Shown one piece after another: positions 16,809 through 26,225 of a DNA stretch of 64,000 nucleotides. Source of the stretch: G963676095 sp963676095. GTDB lineage: Bacteria; Bacteroidota; Bacteroidia; Bacteroidales; Prolixibacteraceae. The position numbers were made by a program, and so were the translations under genes. How positions within the stretch are numbered: the first letter of the stretch is position 1; every line of letters begins with the position of its first letter. The stretch covers positions 3,534,001 to 3,598,000 of the forward strand of contig OY781040.1 in assembly GCA_963676095.1 (NCBI GenBank), in the 5' to 3' direction. The notes beneath the pieces are model-generated. The model worked only from the letters and a program-made list of their open reading frames with translations. It did not search any database and had not been told where the DNA came from.

Positions 16809-19800
16809 TTATAATGTAAGATTTATACCAAAAACAAAACTCCTGACATTGGGATAGTTGTCGTCCGAATCTCCCAAACTATCGCTATGGCCCCGTTGAT
16901 ACATCCTGGCTTCAGGATCCCAGCCAATCCAGTTTGTCCAGGTGTGCAGGTTTCTGCCGCTCACGTACATGGATAGTCCGGCTATTTTTAATTTTTCGAT
17001 TACCGATTTATTGAAGGAATAACTGAGTGTTACGTCTTTAAGCCTTGTATAATCCGCATTCCGGGGGTTCCCGTAGCCGTGGGGATTGGAATTCTTGTTG
17101 AGCGACCGCCATTCGTTACTTTTGTTCTCCGGGGTCCAGTAGCCGACTTCTTTTGGCGTATTTCTGCGTCCTGCTTCATCTGCGTAGTTCAGGTCGTTGT
17201 CATATTTCATTGCCCCCTGGACAGTCTGGATAAATATGCTTAGGCTCAGATTTTTATAGGTAAAGGTATTGGTCAAACCGCCGATCCATTTCGGGGTAGT
17301 TTGTCCCTGTATTACTTTGTCTCCATCAGCAGTAATGCTTTTGCTGTTATCAACATCTTTCAGTTTGTAGTAGCCTGCGGCAGCTGTTGGGTCGACAGTC
17401 AGGTTATCTCCATTGGCAATTTCGTCTTCCTGCCAGATACCTTCCTTGACATAATCGTATATAACCCCGATCGGATGTCCGATAAACCAGCCGTTACCGG
17501 TGTCATCCTCTCCGTCTCCGTAAAGGTCTACAATTTTGTTTTTATTCCATGAGAATACGACTGCGGTTTGCCAGTTAAAGTCTTTTATACTGACATTGCT
17601 TGAATTCAGGGAGAGTTCTATTCCCTTGTTCTCCGTTTTACCAATGTTGGCGTAGACATTCGAATATCCGGTGATATCCGGGAGGTTGCGTTTAAGCAGG
17701 ATCCCGTCTGTTTTTGAACGGTAAGTGTCTATTGTCCCTGTAATTCTGTTGCTAAACAAACCGAAATCGACACCTATGTTGAAACTTTTTGTCGTTTCCC
17801 ATTCAAGGTCTGCGTTTCCCAGTACCGATGCCGTCAGAGCCGTGACCCCCGACCCGCTGAAGGCCACTTTTTGACTTGCGAGAGTAGAAATGGTCTGGTA
17901 AACATCGATTGCCTCGTTTCCTGATTTTCCATAGGAAATCCTTAACTTGAGGTTATTCAGCCAGTTGCTTGTAGCGCTCATGAATTGTTCGTTGTGTATA
18001 TTCCAGCCTAAGGCAGCTGACGGGAACACTCCGTACTTGGAAGTGTTGCTCCCAAAAACCGATGAACCGTCACGACGTACAGTGAACGTGAACAGGTAAC
18101 GACTGTCATAAGAATAATTAAGACGTCCCATCTGTGAAATGGCAGCGTAGCGTTTTGCTTCAGAATCGACGGTGGCTGTTGCACCCGATCCCAGGTCATT
18201 AAAGCCTAAAGCATCGTTTATGAAATCGACCGCCTTGGCTTGTGAGTATTTGTACATTCTCCACTGGGAACTGTACAATCCTGTGAAGTCAAAGTGGTGC
18301 TTCTTGATGTCGCGTGCGTAAGTGACAATGTTTTCAATTGTGTAGCTTTGTGTCTCTTTATTTTCAATATCACCGGTACCTGTCAGGTCGTTTGCCGATT
18401 CTCCTGTGTAATATGCTTCACGTTCAGGTCGATAGGTATATCCGGCATTTAGTTTATATTTAAGTCCGGTTAACGGGGTCCAGATTTTTTCAAAATCGAC
18501 TTCTGCGTACCCGTTGATGTTTACATTGAACGCTCTGCGTTCGTGATCTGTTGTGGTACCCAGTAACGGATTGGTATACAATTGTTCGGGATACATCGGG
18601 TAAGTAAGCAGTTCCCCGTTGTCGTCATATACTGAGGCATAGGGACTCATGGACGAGGCCATCAGCAGGTTTGCCCTTCCCCCGTCTTTATTGTGTGCGG
18701 TGATGTAGGAGTTTGTCCCGAAATTCAGGTATTTGGCTACATTCACGTCAATATTCGTGCGGAAAGAGTAACGTTTATACTGATATCCTTTGATTACGCC
18801 GGTTTGATTAAGGTAGTCTCCCGATACATAGTATTTTACATTTTTGGCACCTCCGGAGATACTGATGTTGTGGTTTTGTACCAGCCCTGTGCGGGATACA
18901 GCATTAATCCAGTCTGTTTCTATTCCTGCCTCATAATTGTCAACTTCATAAAGATTTGGTACGGCATAGCCACTCGAAGCATCAGGGTGCTGAACCAGAA
19001 AATCCGCATATTTCTGAACATATTCCTTCCCGTTTCTCGGAGTTAGTTCATGTCCGGTCTGGTCAAACCCGATGTAAGCACTGTACTGGATGGTCGGTTC
19101 TTCCGATTGACCTCTTTTGGTTGTGATCAGGATAACCCCGTTTGCCCCGTTGGTCCCGTAAATTGCTACGGCAGAAGCATCTTTCAGGATTTCTATTGAA
19201 GCAATATCGTTTGGGTTGATGTCGTTAATTGTTCCTCCCGCTTTGCTGATCGGGATCCCGTCAACGACAATATACGGGGCTGTGTCTGCATTAATCGAAT
19301 TTTGTCCGCGTACCAGGGTCGATGGTTCATCTCCCGGGATAGATGACGCCTGGGTTATTGTTATACCGGCAGCCGCGCCCTGTATGGCCTGCATTGCATT
19401 TGCTACCGGTAACTTCCCGCTTAACCTGTCTTTTGCGACCGAGGTAACAGAACCGGTAATATCCGATTTTTTCTGAACTCCGTAACCAACAGCCACTACC
19501 TCTTCCAGGCCTATTGTCTCTTCTTCCATTTTAATATTGATGACCTGCCTGTCCGCCGGAACTTCCTGTGATTTCATTCCGACGAATGAAAAAACAAGGC
19601 TGGCATTATCCGGCAACACTTTCAATGCATATTTCCCATCCGAATCAGTAATTGTCCCGATTGAAGTCCCTTTAACGATTACCGTTACCCCGGGTAATGG
19701 TGTTCCGTCCATGTCTGTAACTTTTCCGGAGATGGTCCTTAGCTGTTGGGTCTCAATCCGGGATGCAGAGGAAGATGGTTCAATGATGATCGACCTGTCC

Positions 19801-20141
19801 ATTACTGTAAAGTTAACATCCTGATCTTTAAATAATTTTTTCAGGATTTCTCCAATCTGTTCGTTTGTGACGTCGATGTCTACTTTTTTATTGACATCAA
19901 TCAGCTTACTGTTAAAAATGAAATAGAACTCGCTTTTGGTCTCGATATCATACAAAACCTCTTTGATGGTTGAGTTTTTCAGACTGATACTTAGTCTGGT
20001 CGATTGAGAATAGGTATTTATTGCAAATACCTGTGTTAGTGAGACAAGAAGAAAAAATGATGTGAGCCGCATAACCCTAAAGATTTTAAAGTACAATGCC
20101 CAACAGGCCTGCACCCATTTTAATACCGATTTTTTTTTCAT
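16809..20141 (-). CDS. SusC/RagA TonB-linked outer-membrane transporter with STN domain
   Basis: An 1110-residue SusC family transporter. After the signal region (LTSFFLLVSLTQVFAINTYSQ) comes an STN secretin/TonB short domain (SISLKNSTIKEVLYDIETKS to about residue 115), then the CarboxypepD regulatory-like domain (SGKVTDMDGTPLPGVTVIVKG), the conserved EEVVAVGYGVQKK TonB-box region, a plug domain and a 22-stranded barrel ending in FGINLTL. The STN domain is known to relay occupancy signals to FecR-type anti-sigma factors, and a FecR gene and ECF sigma gene lie just upstream, forming a complete surface-signalling cascade. A 185-base gap separates it from fecR and may hold the sigma-dependent promoter. 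Confidence 0.96.
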   Translation of the reverse strand: MKKKSVLKWVQACWALYFKIFRVMRLTSFFLLVSLTQVFAINTYSQSTRLSISLKNSTIKEVLYDIETKSEFYFIFNSKLIDVNKKVDIDVTNEQIGEILKKLFKDQDVNFTVMDRSIIIEPSSSASRIETQQLRTISGKVTDMDGTPLPGVTVIVKGTSIGTITDSDGKYALKVLPDNASLVFSFVGMKSQEVPADRQVINIKMEEETIGLEEVVAVGYGVQKKSDITGSVTSVAKDRLSGKLPVANAMQAIQGAAAGITITQASSIPGDEPSTLVRGQNSINADTAPYIVVDGIPISKAGGTINDINPNDIASIEILKDASAVAIYGTNGANGVILITTKRGQSEEPTIQYSAYIGFDQTGHELTPRNGKEYVQKYADFLVQHPDASSGYAVPNLYEVDNYEAGIETDWINAVSRTGLVQNHNISISGGAKNVKYYVSGDYLNQTGVIKGYQYKRYSFRTNIDVNVAKYLNFGTNSYITAHNKDGGRANLLMASSMSPYASVYDDNGELLTYPMYPEQLYTNPLLGTTTDHERRAFNVNINGYAEVDFEKIWTPLTGLKYKLNAGYTYRPEREAYYTGESANDLTGTGDIENKETQSYTIENIVTYARDIKKHHFDFTGLYSSQWRMYKYSQAKAVDFINDALGFNDLGSGATATVDSEAKRYAAISQMGRLNYSYDSRYLFTFTVRRDGSSVFGSNTSKYGVFPSAALGWNIHNEQFMSATSNWLNNLKLRISYGKSGNEAIDVYQTISTLASQKVAFSGSGVTALTASVLGNADLEWETTKSFNIGVDFGLFSNRITGTIDTYRSKTDGILLKRNLPDITGYSNVYANIGKTENKGIELSLNSSNVSIKDFNWQTAVVFSWNKNKIVDLYGDGEDDTGNGWFIGHPIGVIYDYVKEGIWQEDEIANGDNLTVDPTAAAGYYKLKDVDNSKSITADGDKVIQGQTTPKWIGGLTNTFTYKNLSLSIFIQTVQGAMKYDNDLNYADEAGRRNTPKEVGYWTPENKSNEWRSLNKNSNPHGYGNPRNADYTRLKDVTLSYSFNKSVIEKLKIAGLSMYVSGRNLHTWTNWIGWDPEARMYQRGHSDSLGDSDDNYPNVRSFVFGINLTL

Positions 20142-20326
20142 ACTTTTGGTTTACTAAGTGTTTTTTAAATACTAATAGTTATTTGGGAAAGAGGGATGGT
20201 GCGAACATTCCTTTTTCCTTTTTCCAGTTAATCCATGTTTTTTTTCATAAGCATTTATCGTTTTTACTGTGAAACTGCTTTTTAACTGATTTCCAGTCAG
20301 AATTCCTGGTATAGAGAGGAAGTTTT

Positions 20327-21355
20327 TTAATGTTGCTTCATAAGCACTATAATTTGTTTGTCATAACTGTTGTTTTCGTTTGCCTGCCTTGGTAACAGCT
20401 GGTAATGTATGGAAGAAGACAGGGTAAGTATTTTCAACACCTGATCGAGGCTTTCTTCAGAGAAGGTCGCTGAATATTCGTACGACAAGATTTCTTTATC
20501 CTTTACCTGAAATTCAACGTTATACCATCTTCCCAGTTTTTCGAGCACGGTAGCCATCGAATCGTCCCTAAAAATTAATTTTCCCGATTTCCAGGAAATA
20601 AATTTATCAAGGTTGACTTTATTTTTTTCGATGGTCCGGTCTGTTTTTGAGTAGGTCGCCACTTCGCCTGGCTTTACGCAGAGTTTATGCCGTTCATCCT
20701 TTTCTTTTGTAATTTCGATCGAGCCACGGACCAATGCTGTTTCAATATTTTGGTCCTCGGGATATGCGCAGCAGTTGAAAGCTGTTCCCAGAACTTTAAT
20801 GTCAATGTCCGAGGCTGATACAATAAATGGTTTATTCTTATTTTTTGTTACGTCAAAAAAGGCTTCTCCGGCCAGTTCTACATTTCTCGTTTTCCCGGTA
20901 AAGGCTACCGGATATTTCAGGCTGCTCCCTGAATTCAGGGAAACAAGGGTACCATCGGGCAGCGTTATCGATGATCTCATTCCCAGCGGAACCTGTACCG
21001 TATTGTATTGCAGACCTGAAAACTCTGCGCCGCGTTGGATCCCAAACAGCCAGATACTTGCCAGCAACAACGGGATAAAGAGAATAGCGGCCACCCTTTC
21101 CAGTCTTTTTAGAAAATTAAATGACAGTCTTCCGAAAAGCTTGCCTTCTACTTTCTTTAAGGCTTTTGTCATGCTGATTTTTTTCATTCTGTGTAACTCA
21201 TCCATTAAGTTCCACAGTTTTTTTTGTTCCTCATACAAAAGTTGATTTTCGGGTTCCCTGAGCCAGGATTTGAGCTCTGTTTTTTCATGGGAAGATAATT
21301 CTTCTTCAAGTTCCTTTAGTATGAGTAATTCGTATTTTGACTGATTGTCGTCCAT
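20327..21355 (-). CDS. FecR family anti-sigma factor
   Basis: A 342-residue inner-membrane regulator starting at 21355 (MDDNQSKYELLILKELEEELSS); the longer frame to 21433 has no family features. The cytoplasmic N-terminal part (about 1-80) binds the sigma factor. A single transmembrane helix (VAAILFIPLLLASIWLFG, about 88-106) leads to the periplasmic FecR domain (VPLGMRSSITLPDGTLVSLNSGSSLKYP, split here as VPLGMRSSITLPDGT then VSLNSGS) and the C-terminal DUF4974-like STN-contacting domain (IFRDDSMATVLEKLGRWYNVEF). The gene lies between an ECF sigma gene and a SusC with STN domain. Confidence 0.94.
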   Translation of the reverse strand: MDDNQSKYELLILKELEEELSSHEKTELKSWLREPENQLLYEEQKKLWNLMDELHRMKKISMTKALKKVEGKLFGRLSFNFLKRLERVAAILFIPLLLASIWLFGIQRGAEFSGLQYNTVQVPLGMRSSITLPDGTLVSLNSGSSLKYPVAFTGKTRNVELAGEAFFDVTKNKNKPFIVSASDIDIKVLGTAFNCCAYPEDQNIETALVRGSIEITKEKDERHKLCVKPGEVATYSKTDRTIEKNKVNLDKFISWKSGKLIFRDDSMATVLEKLGRWYNVEFQVKDKEILSYEYSATFSEESLDQVLKILTLSSSIHYQLLPRQANENNSYDKQIIVLMKQH

Positions 21356-21466
21356 CTTTTTCCTGATTGTATAAATGAGACGTGGAAATGTTTGTTTATA
21401 CGTACCGGGGAATGCAAAAAAATGAAAATACACTATTCTTAACTTGCCGGAGTTATGGTCCGCTTC

Positions 21467-21578
21467 AAAATATTAACTTATAATCTTGAAGATTATAACC
21501 GATAAATACCGAAATATTAACCTATAATTATGAAAATTATAGTCGCTAATTTTGGAAATATTAACTTATAATTTTTTT
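21467..21578. repeat. threefold imperfect repeat with palindromes between sigma and fecR
   Basis: Three related copies begin with AAATATTAACTTATAAT or AAATATTAACCTATAAT, at about 21468, 21512 and 21556. The first two continue into near-perfect palindromes (TTATAATCTTGAAGATTATAA and CTATAATTATGAAAATTATAG, each 21 bases but spaced as two arms around a short centre). They are strongly AT-rich and lie in the 228-base gap between the sigma stop and the chosen fecR start geometry. They may be operator sites or a tandem promoter region. Confidence 0.55.
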
Positions 21579-21583
21579 GAGGA

Positions 21584-22216
21584 TCAGATAGAAAATAGAA
21601 TCAGCAACAGATAATCTTTTAATTCTTTACGAAGAATTTTTAAGGCATTGGTTATTTGTGTCTCGACGGTCCGCTGAGATATTTGAAGCTTTTGGGCAAT
21701 TTCTTTAGATTTTAATCCGTCAACACGGCTCATTTTAAAAATTTCCTGGCAGCGTAAAGGAAGCTTTTCAATCGCGGTTTCGATCATTTTTTCCAGCTCG
21801 TGCTCTGCCCAGAAGTCATTCGTGAAATGTCCGGATTGATAAATCTGGCGCGAGATATATTTGTCTCTTGTTTCTTTCTTCCTGATTTGGTCTATGCAGC
21901 TGTTCCTTGTTGAGTTTAAAAGATAAAATCTTATGGAAGAAGAGTTTATCGATGTCCTGTTTTCCCAAAGCCTGACAAAAACAGACTGAACGATATCTTC
22001 TGCTGATTCGAGATTGTTTAGAAAGTGGTCCGCATAAATTACCAGTCCGGAGTAATAATATTCGAACAGTCGGGTGAATATACTTCGGTCCCCGGTTTTT
22101 AATCTTTCCAGCAGGAAACTGCTGTCGGATTCCAGATTTTTATCGGTGGGATCAATCAAAATTTCATTTTTTTTTAATCGGGCACTAAAATAGTTCATAA
22201 ATTTAGAAAAACACAT
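21584..22216 (-). CDS. ECF RNA polymerase sigma factor (FecI-like)
   Basis: A 210-residue ECF sigma factor. Region 2 is seen as FTRLFEYYYSGLVIYADHFL and SAEDIVQSVFVRLWENR; region 4 as KLPLRCQEIFKMSRVDGLK followed by SKEIAQKLQISQRTVETQI. It belongs to the Bacteroidota group of sigma factors that are paired with FecR and SusC. An alternative ATG six codons in (22198) would also give a complete protein; no ribosome binding site decides. It heads the minus-strand sigma, fecR, susC, susD series. Confidence 0.94.
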   Translation of the reverse strand: MCFSKFMNYFSARLKKNEILIDPTDKNLESDSSFLLERLKTGDRSIFTRLFEYYYSGLVIYADHFLNNLESAEDIVQSVFVRLWENRTSINSSSIRFYLLNSTRNSCIDQIRKKETRDKYISRQIYQSGHFTNDFWAEHELEKMIETAIEKLPLRCQEIFKMSRVDGLKSKEIAQKLQISQRTVETQITNALKILRKELKDYLLLILFSI

Positions 22217-22420
22217 TTACAATTTTTCAAAGTTTCATAGCTTCTGTACAAAGGGTAAAGTATAAAGGGTATAGAGAATGGTTAAAGGATACCGGAAACA
22301 GAAGAACGTAGCCTAAAAAACATTTTCATGGGTGATATTTTTGTAATAAAGTACACTTAAGAGTAATTAGTTGGATTGTTGAATGGTTTGATGGCTAATT
22401 GCGAGTTACTATAGACGTTT

Positions 22421-23050
22421 ATGCTTATGAAACAAATAAATCAAGGAGTTGAGGTTGAAACGTGTGGGTTTCCCGGAGATATCCAGAGATATGGACTGTT
22501 AACCAATTCCTTTTCGGATGAAGTACAGGTGATGCCCTCCGCGGAAGAGCTGACGGAGATTTATGAACGGGTTTTCCCGTTGGTAGCTAAACTCGTCAGG
22601 GATCAGGGTGGATCCTTTGAGGATGCCAGGGACATTTTTCATGACTCTTTTTTGATCTATCTGGAAACCATCTCAAAACGTCCCGGAACAGTGCGTACTT
22701 CTGACAGTGCGTATATTACCGGGATAGCGAGACATCTTTTGGCAAAGAGATACGGGAGACGGTATTCTTTTAATTGGCAGGATAATCTTGAAGACATGAA
22801 TCCGGTACCGGAAGATTTCTATCCGTCGGTGAACGAAAAAAGATTATTAAGGTTTCTTGAAGCGGCGGGAAAGAAATGTATGGACTTGCTCCGGGCCGCA
22901 TATTATAAGAAACAGGACATGAAGAAGCTGGCGATAGCTCTGGGGTATTCGAATGAGCATTCTGTAAGTGTACAGAAATATAAATGTATTGAACGAGTGA
23001 GGAAAAGCATTAAAGAAAGGTCGTTGAGTTATGAAGACTTTATGGAATAA
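22421..23050 (+). CDS. sigma-70 family RNA polymerase sigma factor
   Basis: A 209-residue sigma factor of ECF size but different from the FecI-like one. Region 2 is visible as IYERVFPLVAKLVRDQGGSF then EDARDIFHDSFLIYLE (about 48-85), followed by a short linker and region 4 near KKCMDLLRAAYYKKQDMKKLAIALGY with NEHSVSVQKYKCIERVRKSI. It has a 40-residue N-terminal extension before region 2. ATGs at 22421 and 22427 are both possible. Its last 20 bases overlap the small downstream gene, so it is the first gene of a three-gene operon with an anti-sigma-like protein and ClpP. Confidence 0.85.
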   Translation: MLMKQINQGVEVETCGFPGDIQRYGLLTNSFSDEVQVMPSAEELTEIYERVFPLVAKLVRDQGGSFEDARDIFHDSFLIYLETISKRPGTVRTSDSAYITGIARHLLAKRYGRRYSFNWQDNLEDMNPVPEDFYPSVNEKRLLRFLEAAGKKCMDLLRAAYYKKQDMKKLAIALGYSNEHSVSVQKYKCIERVRKSIKERSLSYEDFME

Positions 23051-23300
23051 AACGAGTTTGATCGAAAAATATATTCAGGGAGAGCTTTCTGCCGGTAACC
23101 GTTTCCTGTTTGAAAGCCGTCTGCTGATGGATCCGGGACTGAGGAAAGATCTGTGGCTACAAAGGCAAGTACTCAGGATGGTCAGGTTATATCACAGAAA
23201 GAAAATGAAAGAGGAACTGGAAGCTATTTCTGTGAGACTGTTCAGCGATCCGGTAAAGAAAAAATTTCAGGACACCGTTTACCAACTGTTTAAAAAATAA
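23031..23300 (+). CDS. small protein, possible anti-sigma partner
   Basis: An 89-residue, basic, soluble protein that starts inside the end of the sigma gene (20-base overlap). Its N-terminus SLIEKYIQGELSAGNRFLFESRLLMDPGLRKDLWLQ resembles the helical N-terminal sigma-binding segment of Bacteroidota anti-sigma factors (split here: SLIEKYIQGELSAGN, then FLFESRLLMDPGLR). It has no zinc-binding histidine/cysteine motif and no membrane segment, so release would need a cytosolic mechanism. The clpP-like gene starts 3 bases after its stop codon. The anti-sigma role is inferred from position and the short similarity. Confidence 0.6.
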   Translation: MKTLWNKTSLIEKYIQGELSAGNRFLFESRLLMDPGLRKDLWLQRQVLRMVRLYHRKKMKEELEAISVRLFSDPVKKKFQDTVYQLFKK

Positions 23301-23303
23301 GAA

Positions 23304-23942
23304 ATGATGCAATCCGGATTAATACCAATGGTTATTGATAATGAAGATGGCAGCCGTGCCTACGACATATTCAGTTTGCTGCTTAAGGAAAGGATTATTT
23401 TTCTGGGTGAACCGATTACCTCAGGTACGGCAAGCCTGGTCGCGGCACAGTTACTTTATCTCAACAGCACGGATCCCGGACGGACTATTAATTTGTATAT
23501 CCATAGTCCCGGCGGAGAAGTATATGCCGGCTTAGCTATTTATGATACCATCAGAATGCTGACGGCTCCTGTTGCGACCTATTCTCTTGGTTTCACGGGA
23601 AGTATGGCTACTTTCCTGCTAAGTGCCGGTCAAGGCAGACAACGCTTTGCCCTTCCACATTCAACAATCCATATGCATCCGACCGGGGGTGGATCCAAAG
23701 GGTACACGGAAGATGTCAGGATTGCAACAAGGGAACAGGAACGATTGCAAACCCAGGTTTTTCATTTGATGGGGAAACATACTGGCCATACATGGCAGGA
23801 GGTAGAAGAATTTTTTATACGTGACAGGTACCTGAACGCCACCGAGGCCAAAGATTTTGGAATTATCGATGAAATTGTAGGCGATGCCAGCGATCTGGTC
23901 ATCCTGGATAAAGAGGAGATCAGGGTCAGGTTTGTTTTGTGA
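23304..23942 (+). CDS. ATP-dependent Clp protease proteolytic subunit homologue
   Basis: A 212-residue ClpP-family serine peptidase. The catalytic triad is preserved: Ser100 in GFTGSMATF, His125 in STIHMHPTGG and Asp174 in FIRDRYLNA. The histidine segment is one residue shorter than the usual LPNSxxMIHQPxGG, so this is a divergent ClpP rather than the standard housekeeping type. The handle region and N-terminal loop (SRAYDIFSLLLKERIIFLGEPI) are intact. No clpX gene is nearby. It follows the anti-sigma-like gene by 3 bases, which suggests regulated proteolysis as part of the sigma switch. ClpP paralogues in other loci are common, so housekeeping function cannot be excluded. Confidence 0.9.
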   Translation: MMQSGLIPMVIDNEDGSRAYDIFSLLLKERIIFLGEPITSGTASLVAAQLLYLNSTDPGRTINLYIHSPGGEVYAGLAIYDTIRMLTAPVATYSLGFTGSMATFLLSAGQGRQRFALPHSTIHMHPTGGGSKGYTEDVRIATREQERLQTQVFHLMGKHTGHTWQEVEEFFIRDRYLNATEAKDFGIIDEIVGDASDLVILDKEEIRVRFVL

Positions 23943-23956
23943 GACAAGGGGACATA

Positions 23957-24925
23957 TTATACCGACATAAACTTCTCCCTGTATTCCAGGGGTGTCATTC
24001 CGACAATTTTGTTAAAGGTTTTTCTGAAAGATTTCGGATCTGAGTAGCCAGTTCCCCAGATGATCTCATTAATATTCAGGCTTGTTTGTTCGAGTTGTTT
24101 CTTTGCTGATTCGATACGGATGTTTTGCAAATAGAGGATTGGTGGAACGCCGGTCGCCTGCTTGAACCTCCTGACGATATTTCTCCGGCTTGAAGGAATG
24201 TCTTTCATTATTTCTTCTATCGTTTCGATTTCATGAAAATTGGTCTCGATATGATGCTGGATTCTTTTTACAAGGGTGTCGTTATGGTCGTGAATGGGAA
24301 CAAAAGATCCAAAATGACTTTGCTTGTACCGGTCCATGTCAATGGCAAAAATCTTGGCAATCCTGACAGCAATGCTGTTCCCGCAAAATTTTTTTATCAG
24401 GAAAAGCAAAAGGTGAAATGTTGACGTTGCCCCGCCACTGGTATAGGTGCGCCCGTCTGCCGTAACAGCCAGGTCCGGTTTTAGCCTGACTTCCGGAAAC
24501 AACCGGGCAAAATGGTGGCTGGCATCGGCATGGGTAGTTGCCACTTTTCCGTTAAGTAACCCTGTGGCAGCAAACAAAAATGCGCCGGTGCAGAAACTGG
24601 CTATCTCTGCTCCATTTTTGTATTGTTGCTGAAGCCAGGGAATGTAAAGCTGATTTTTTTCTATCGTTGCCGCCATATTGACGGTAGTAAATGCCGGAAT
24701 TAGTATCAGATCCGGATGAAACGGCTCTGTTGTTGTTAAAATCGGGACGTCTTTCGGGAAATTGATATTTCCCTCTTCTCCGGGTACTGCAACAGCCTGG
24801 ACAGAAAAAGGAATATTCAGCTTGTTTTCCCTGCATATTCTGTTGGCCGTATCCAGTACCTCAAGAATGGCTGCCGTACTGAGGAGCTTATAATCATAGG
24901 GTACTATCAATCCCAAATTTCTCAT
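23957..24925 (-). CDS. GlxA-type AraC-family transcriptional regulator
   Basis: A 322-residue regulator with an N-terminal DJ-1/PfpI (class I glutamine-amidotransferase-like) domain (MRNLGLIVPYDYKLLSTAAIL; nucleophile-elbow region IASFCTGAFLFAATGLL with a cysteine) and a C-terminal pair of AraC helix-turn-helix motifs (about 215-320: IKDIPSSRRNIVRRFKQATG-like and INEIIWGTGYSDPKSFRKTF). It converges on the clpP gene with a 14-base gap. A signal compound is not evident. It is divergent from the VOC protein gene (301-base gap). Confidence 0.92.
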   Translation of the reverse strand: MRNLGLIVPYDYKLLSTAAILEVLDTANRICRENKLNIPFSVQAVAVPGEEGNINFPKDVPILTTTEPFHPDLILIPAFTTVNMAATIEKNQLYIPWLQQQYKNGAEIASFCTGAFLFAATGLLNGKVATTHADASHHFARLFPEVRLKPDLAVTADGRTYTSGGATSTFHLLLFLIKKFCGNSIAVRIAKIFAIDMDRYKQSHFGSFVPIHDHNDTLVKRIQHHIETNFHEIETIEEIMKDIPSSRRNIVRRFKQATGVPPILYLQNIRIESAKKQLEQTSLNINEIIWGTGYSDPKSFRKTFNKIVGMTPLEYREKFMSV

Positions 24926-25226
24926 GGCTTTGAATTGTTTTAGTTGTCAAAGGAAACACTTTGTTTAATCATCCGCCGTTTACCTTATAATGATCATGCT
25001 TCTGAGTGAAAGGTTGTCTTTCATGATTCATTTATTTTCAGTAATTTATTCTTAGTTTGAACTTCTTTTGAATAGATGCAAAAATAAGGATCTTTTTGTC
25101 TTAAATGACCCTGATTTTGACCTTTTTTTTATTTTGCTATTGAAAATGATATCCGAATTTTGTTAAAGTTGAATGAAGTATTATAATTAGTTCCTATTTT
25201 TTAGTAACCGTAAAAATAATTAAACA

Positions 25227-25670
25227 ATGGCACAGACAAGTACTTATCTTAATTTTTCGGGGAATGCAGAAGAGGCATTCAATTTTTACAAGGCCGTTTT
25301 TCATAGCGAATTTATCGATGGAAAAATCCACAGGTTTGCAGATATGCCTGAACAGGAAGGGATGCCTCCTATTTCGGAAGAAGATAAAAATCTGGTAATG
25401 CATGTTACTCTTCCTATTCTGGGCGGGCATTTGCTCATGGGCTGTGATGTTCCTGAATCGATGGGTTTCTCTGTTAACTTTGGCAATAATGTGTATATTT
25501 CACTTCACACAGATTCGAAAGCAGAAGCAGACGAATTTTTTGAAAAGCTTTCAGAAGGAGGTGAGGTCGAAATGAAAATGTCTGATATGTTTTGGGGTGA
25601 TTACTTTGGTTCGCTGAAAGACCGTTTCGGTATAAAGTGGATGATAAATTGCGCTTCGGGGAATCATTAA
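25227..25670 (+). CDS. VOC family (PhnB/glyoxalase-like) protein
   Basis: A 147-residue two-repeat betaalphabetabetabeta protein of the PhnB/3-demethylubiquinone-9 methyltransferase-like VOC group: TYLNFSGNAEEAFNFYKAVF at the N-terminus, LVMHVTLPILGGHLLMGCD in the middle and EMKMSDMFWGDYFGSLKDRFGIKW at the end (the last written as MSDMFWGDYFGSLKDRFG). Members bind metals or small molecules, but the reaction is unknown. It is divergent from the GlxA-type regulator, which may control it. A terminator hairpin follows. Confidence 0.88.
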   Translation: MAQTSTYLNFSGNAEEAFNFYKAVFHSEFIDGKIHRFADMPEQEGMPPISEEDKNLVMHVTLPILGGHLLMGCDVPESMGFSVNFGNNVYISLHTDSKAEADEFFEKLSEGGEVEMKMSDMFWGDYFGSLKDRFGIKWMINCASGNH

Positions 25671-25690
25671 TCTATGCGATGATTTTGAAA

Positions 25691-25740
25691 GGAGCCCGTT
25701 CGTTATTCCTCCAGGAATACGGACGGGACTTTTTATTTTT
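25691..25740 (+). terminator. Rho-independent terminator after VOC gene
   Basis: The arms GCCCGTTCGTTATTCCT and AGGAATACGGACGGGAC pair with one mismatch around a two-base turn, followed by TTTTTATTTTT. Confidence 0.82.
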
Positions 25741-26225
25741 TGATCCCGGTTTTTCAATTATATGCTCCGGGATGCGGGCCCCTTTTTTAAATTAATACGT
25801 TGAATTATTCCCGTAAAAATCCAGAAGATTTTACAAGGGAAGTATGTTTTCTGTAGGGTGATAGTTTGTCGTGAATCTATTGGACCCGTGATTATTCATT
25901 CCGTGAGTCCTCTATAAAAAATCAACCATAATTTCGTTTCGAAATAATAGAAAGGAGTACTTTCCTTTCGAATTATCTTCTTCTTTATTTCTTTGTGTTT
26001 GATGTTTCAAAAGCATTTATGTACATTTGAAGTCTCTGTAATGTACTGAAAGTATTGATCTTGCTTTTTTTAAATTTAATACATTATTTTTGAGAGAGTT
26101 TTCGGATAATATCAGGGACTAACAAATTCCTGATAAACAGTAATTAGGGTAAATTGCGATCGTGTTTTTGACAGTGGATACTTATTTTGGCATTTTTTGG
26201 CTTTTGAATATTAAGTTTATGTACT
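25741..26225. other. gene-free region upstream of the tyrosine recombinase
   Basis: About 485 AT-rich bases carry no supported gene. A 7-bp inverted repeat (GAAAGGA 25950-25956, TCCTTTC 25963-25969, spacer GTACTT) lies in a larger partially symmetric stretch, 25938-25976. No tRNA gene or obvious attachment site was found. The region could contain a recombinase target or the recombinase promoter, but nothing proves either. Confidence 0.4.
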
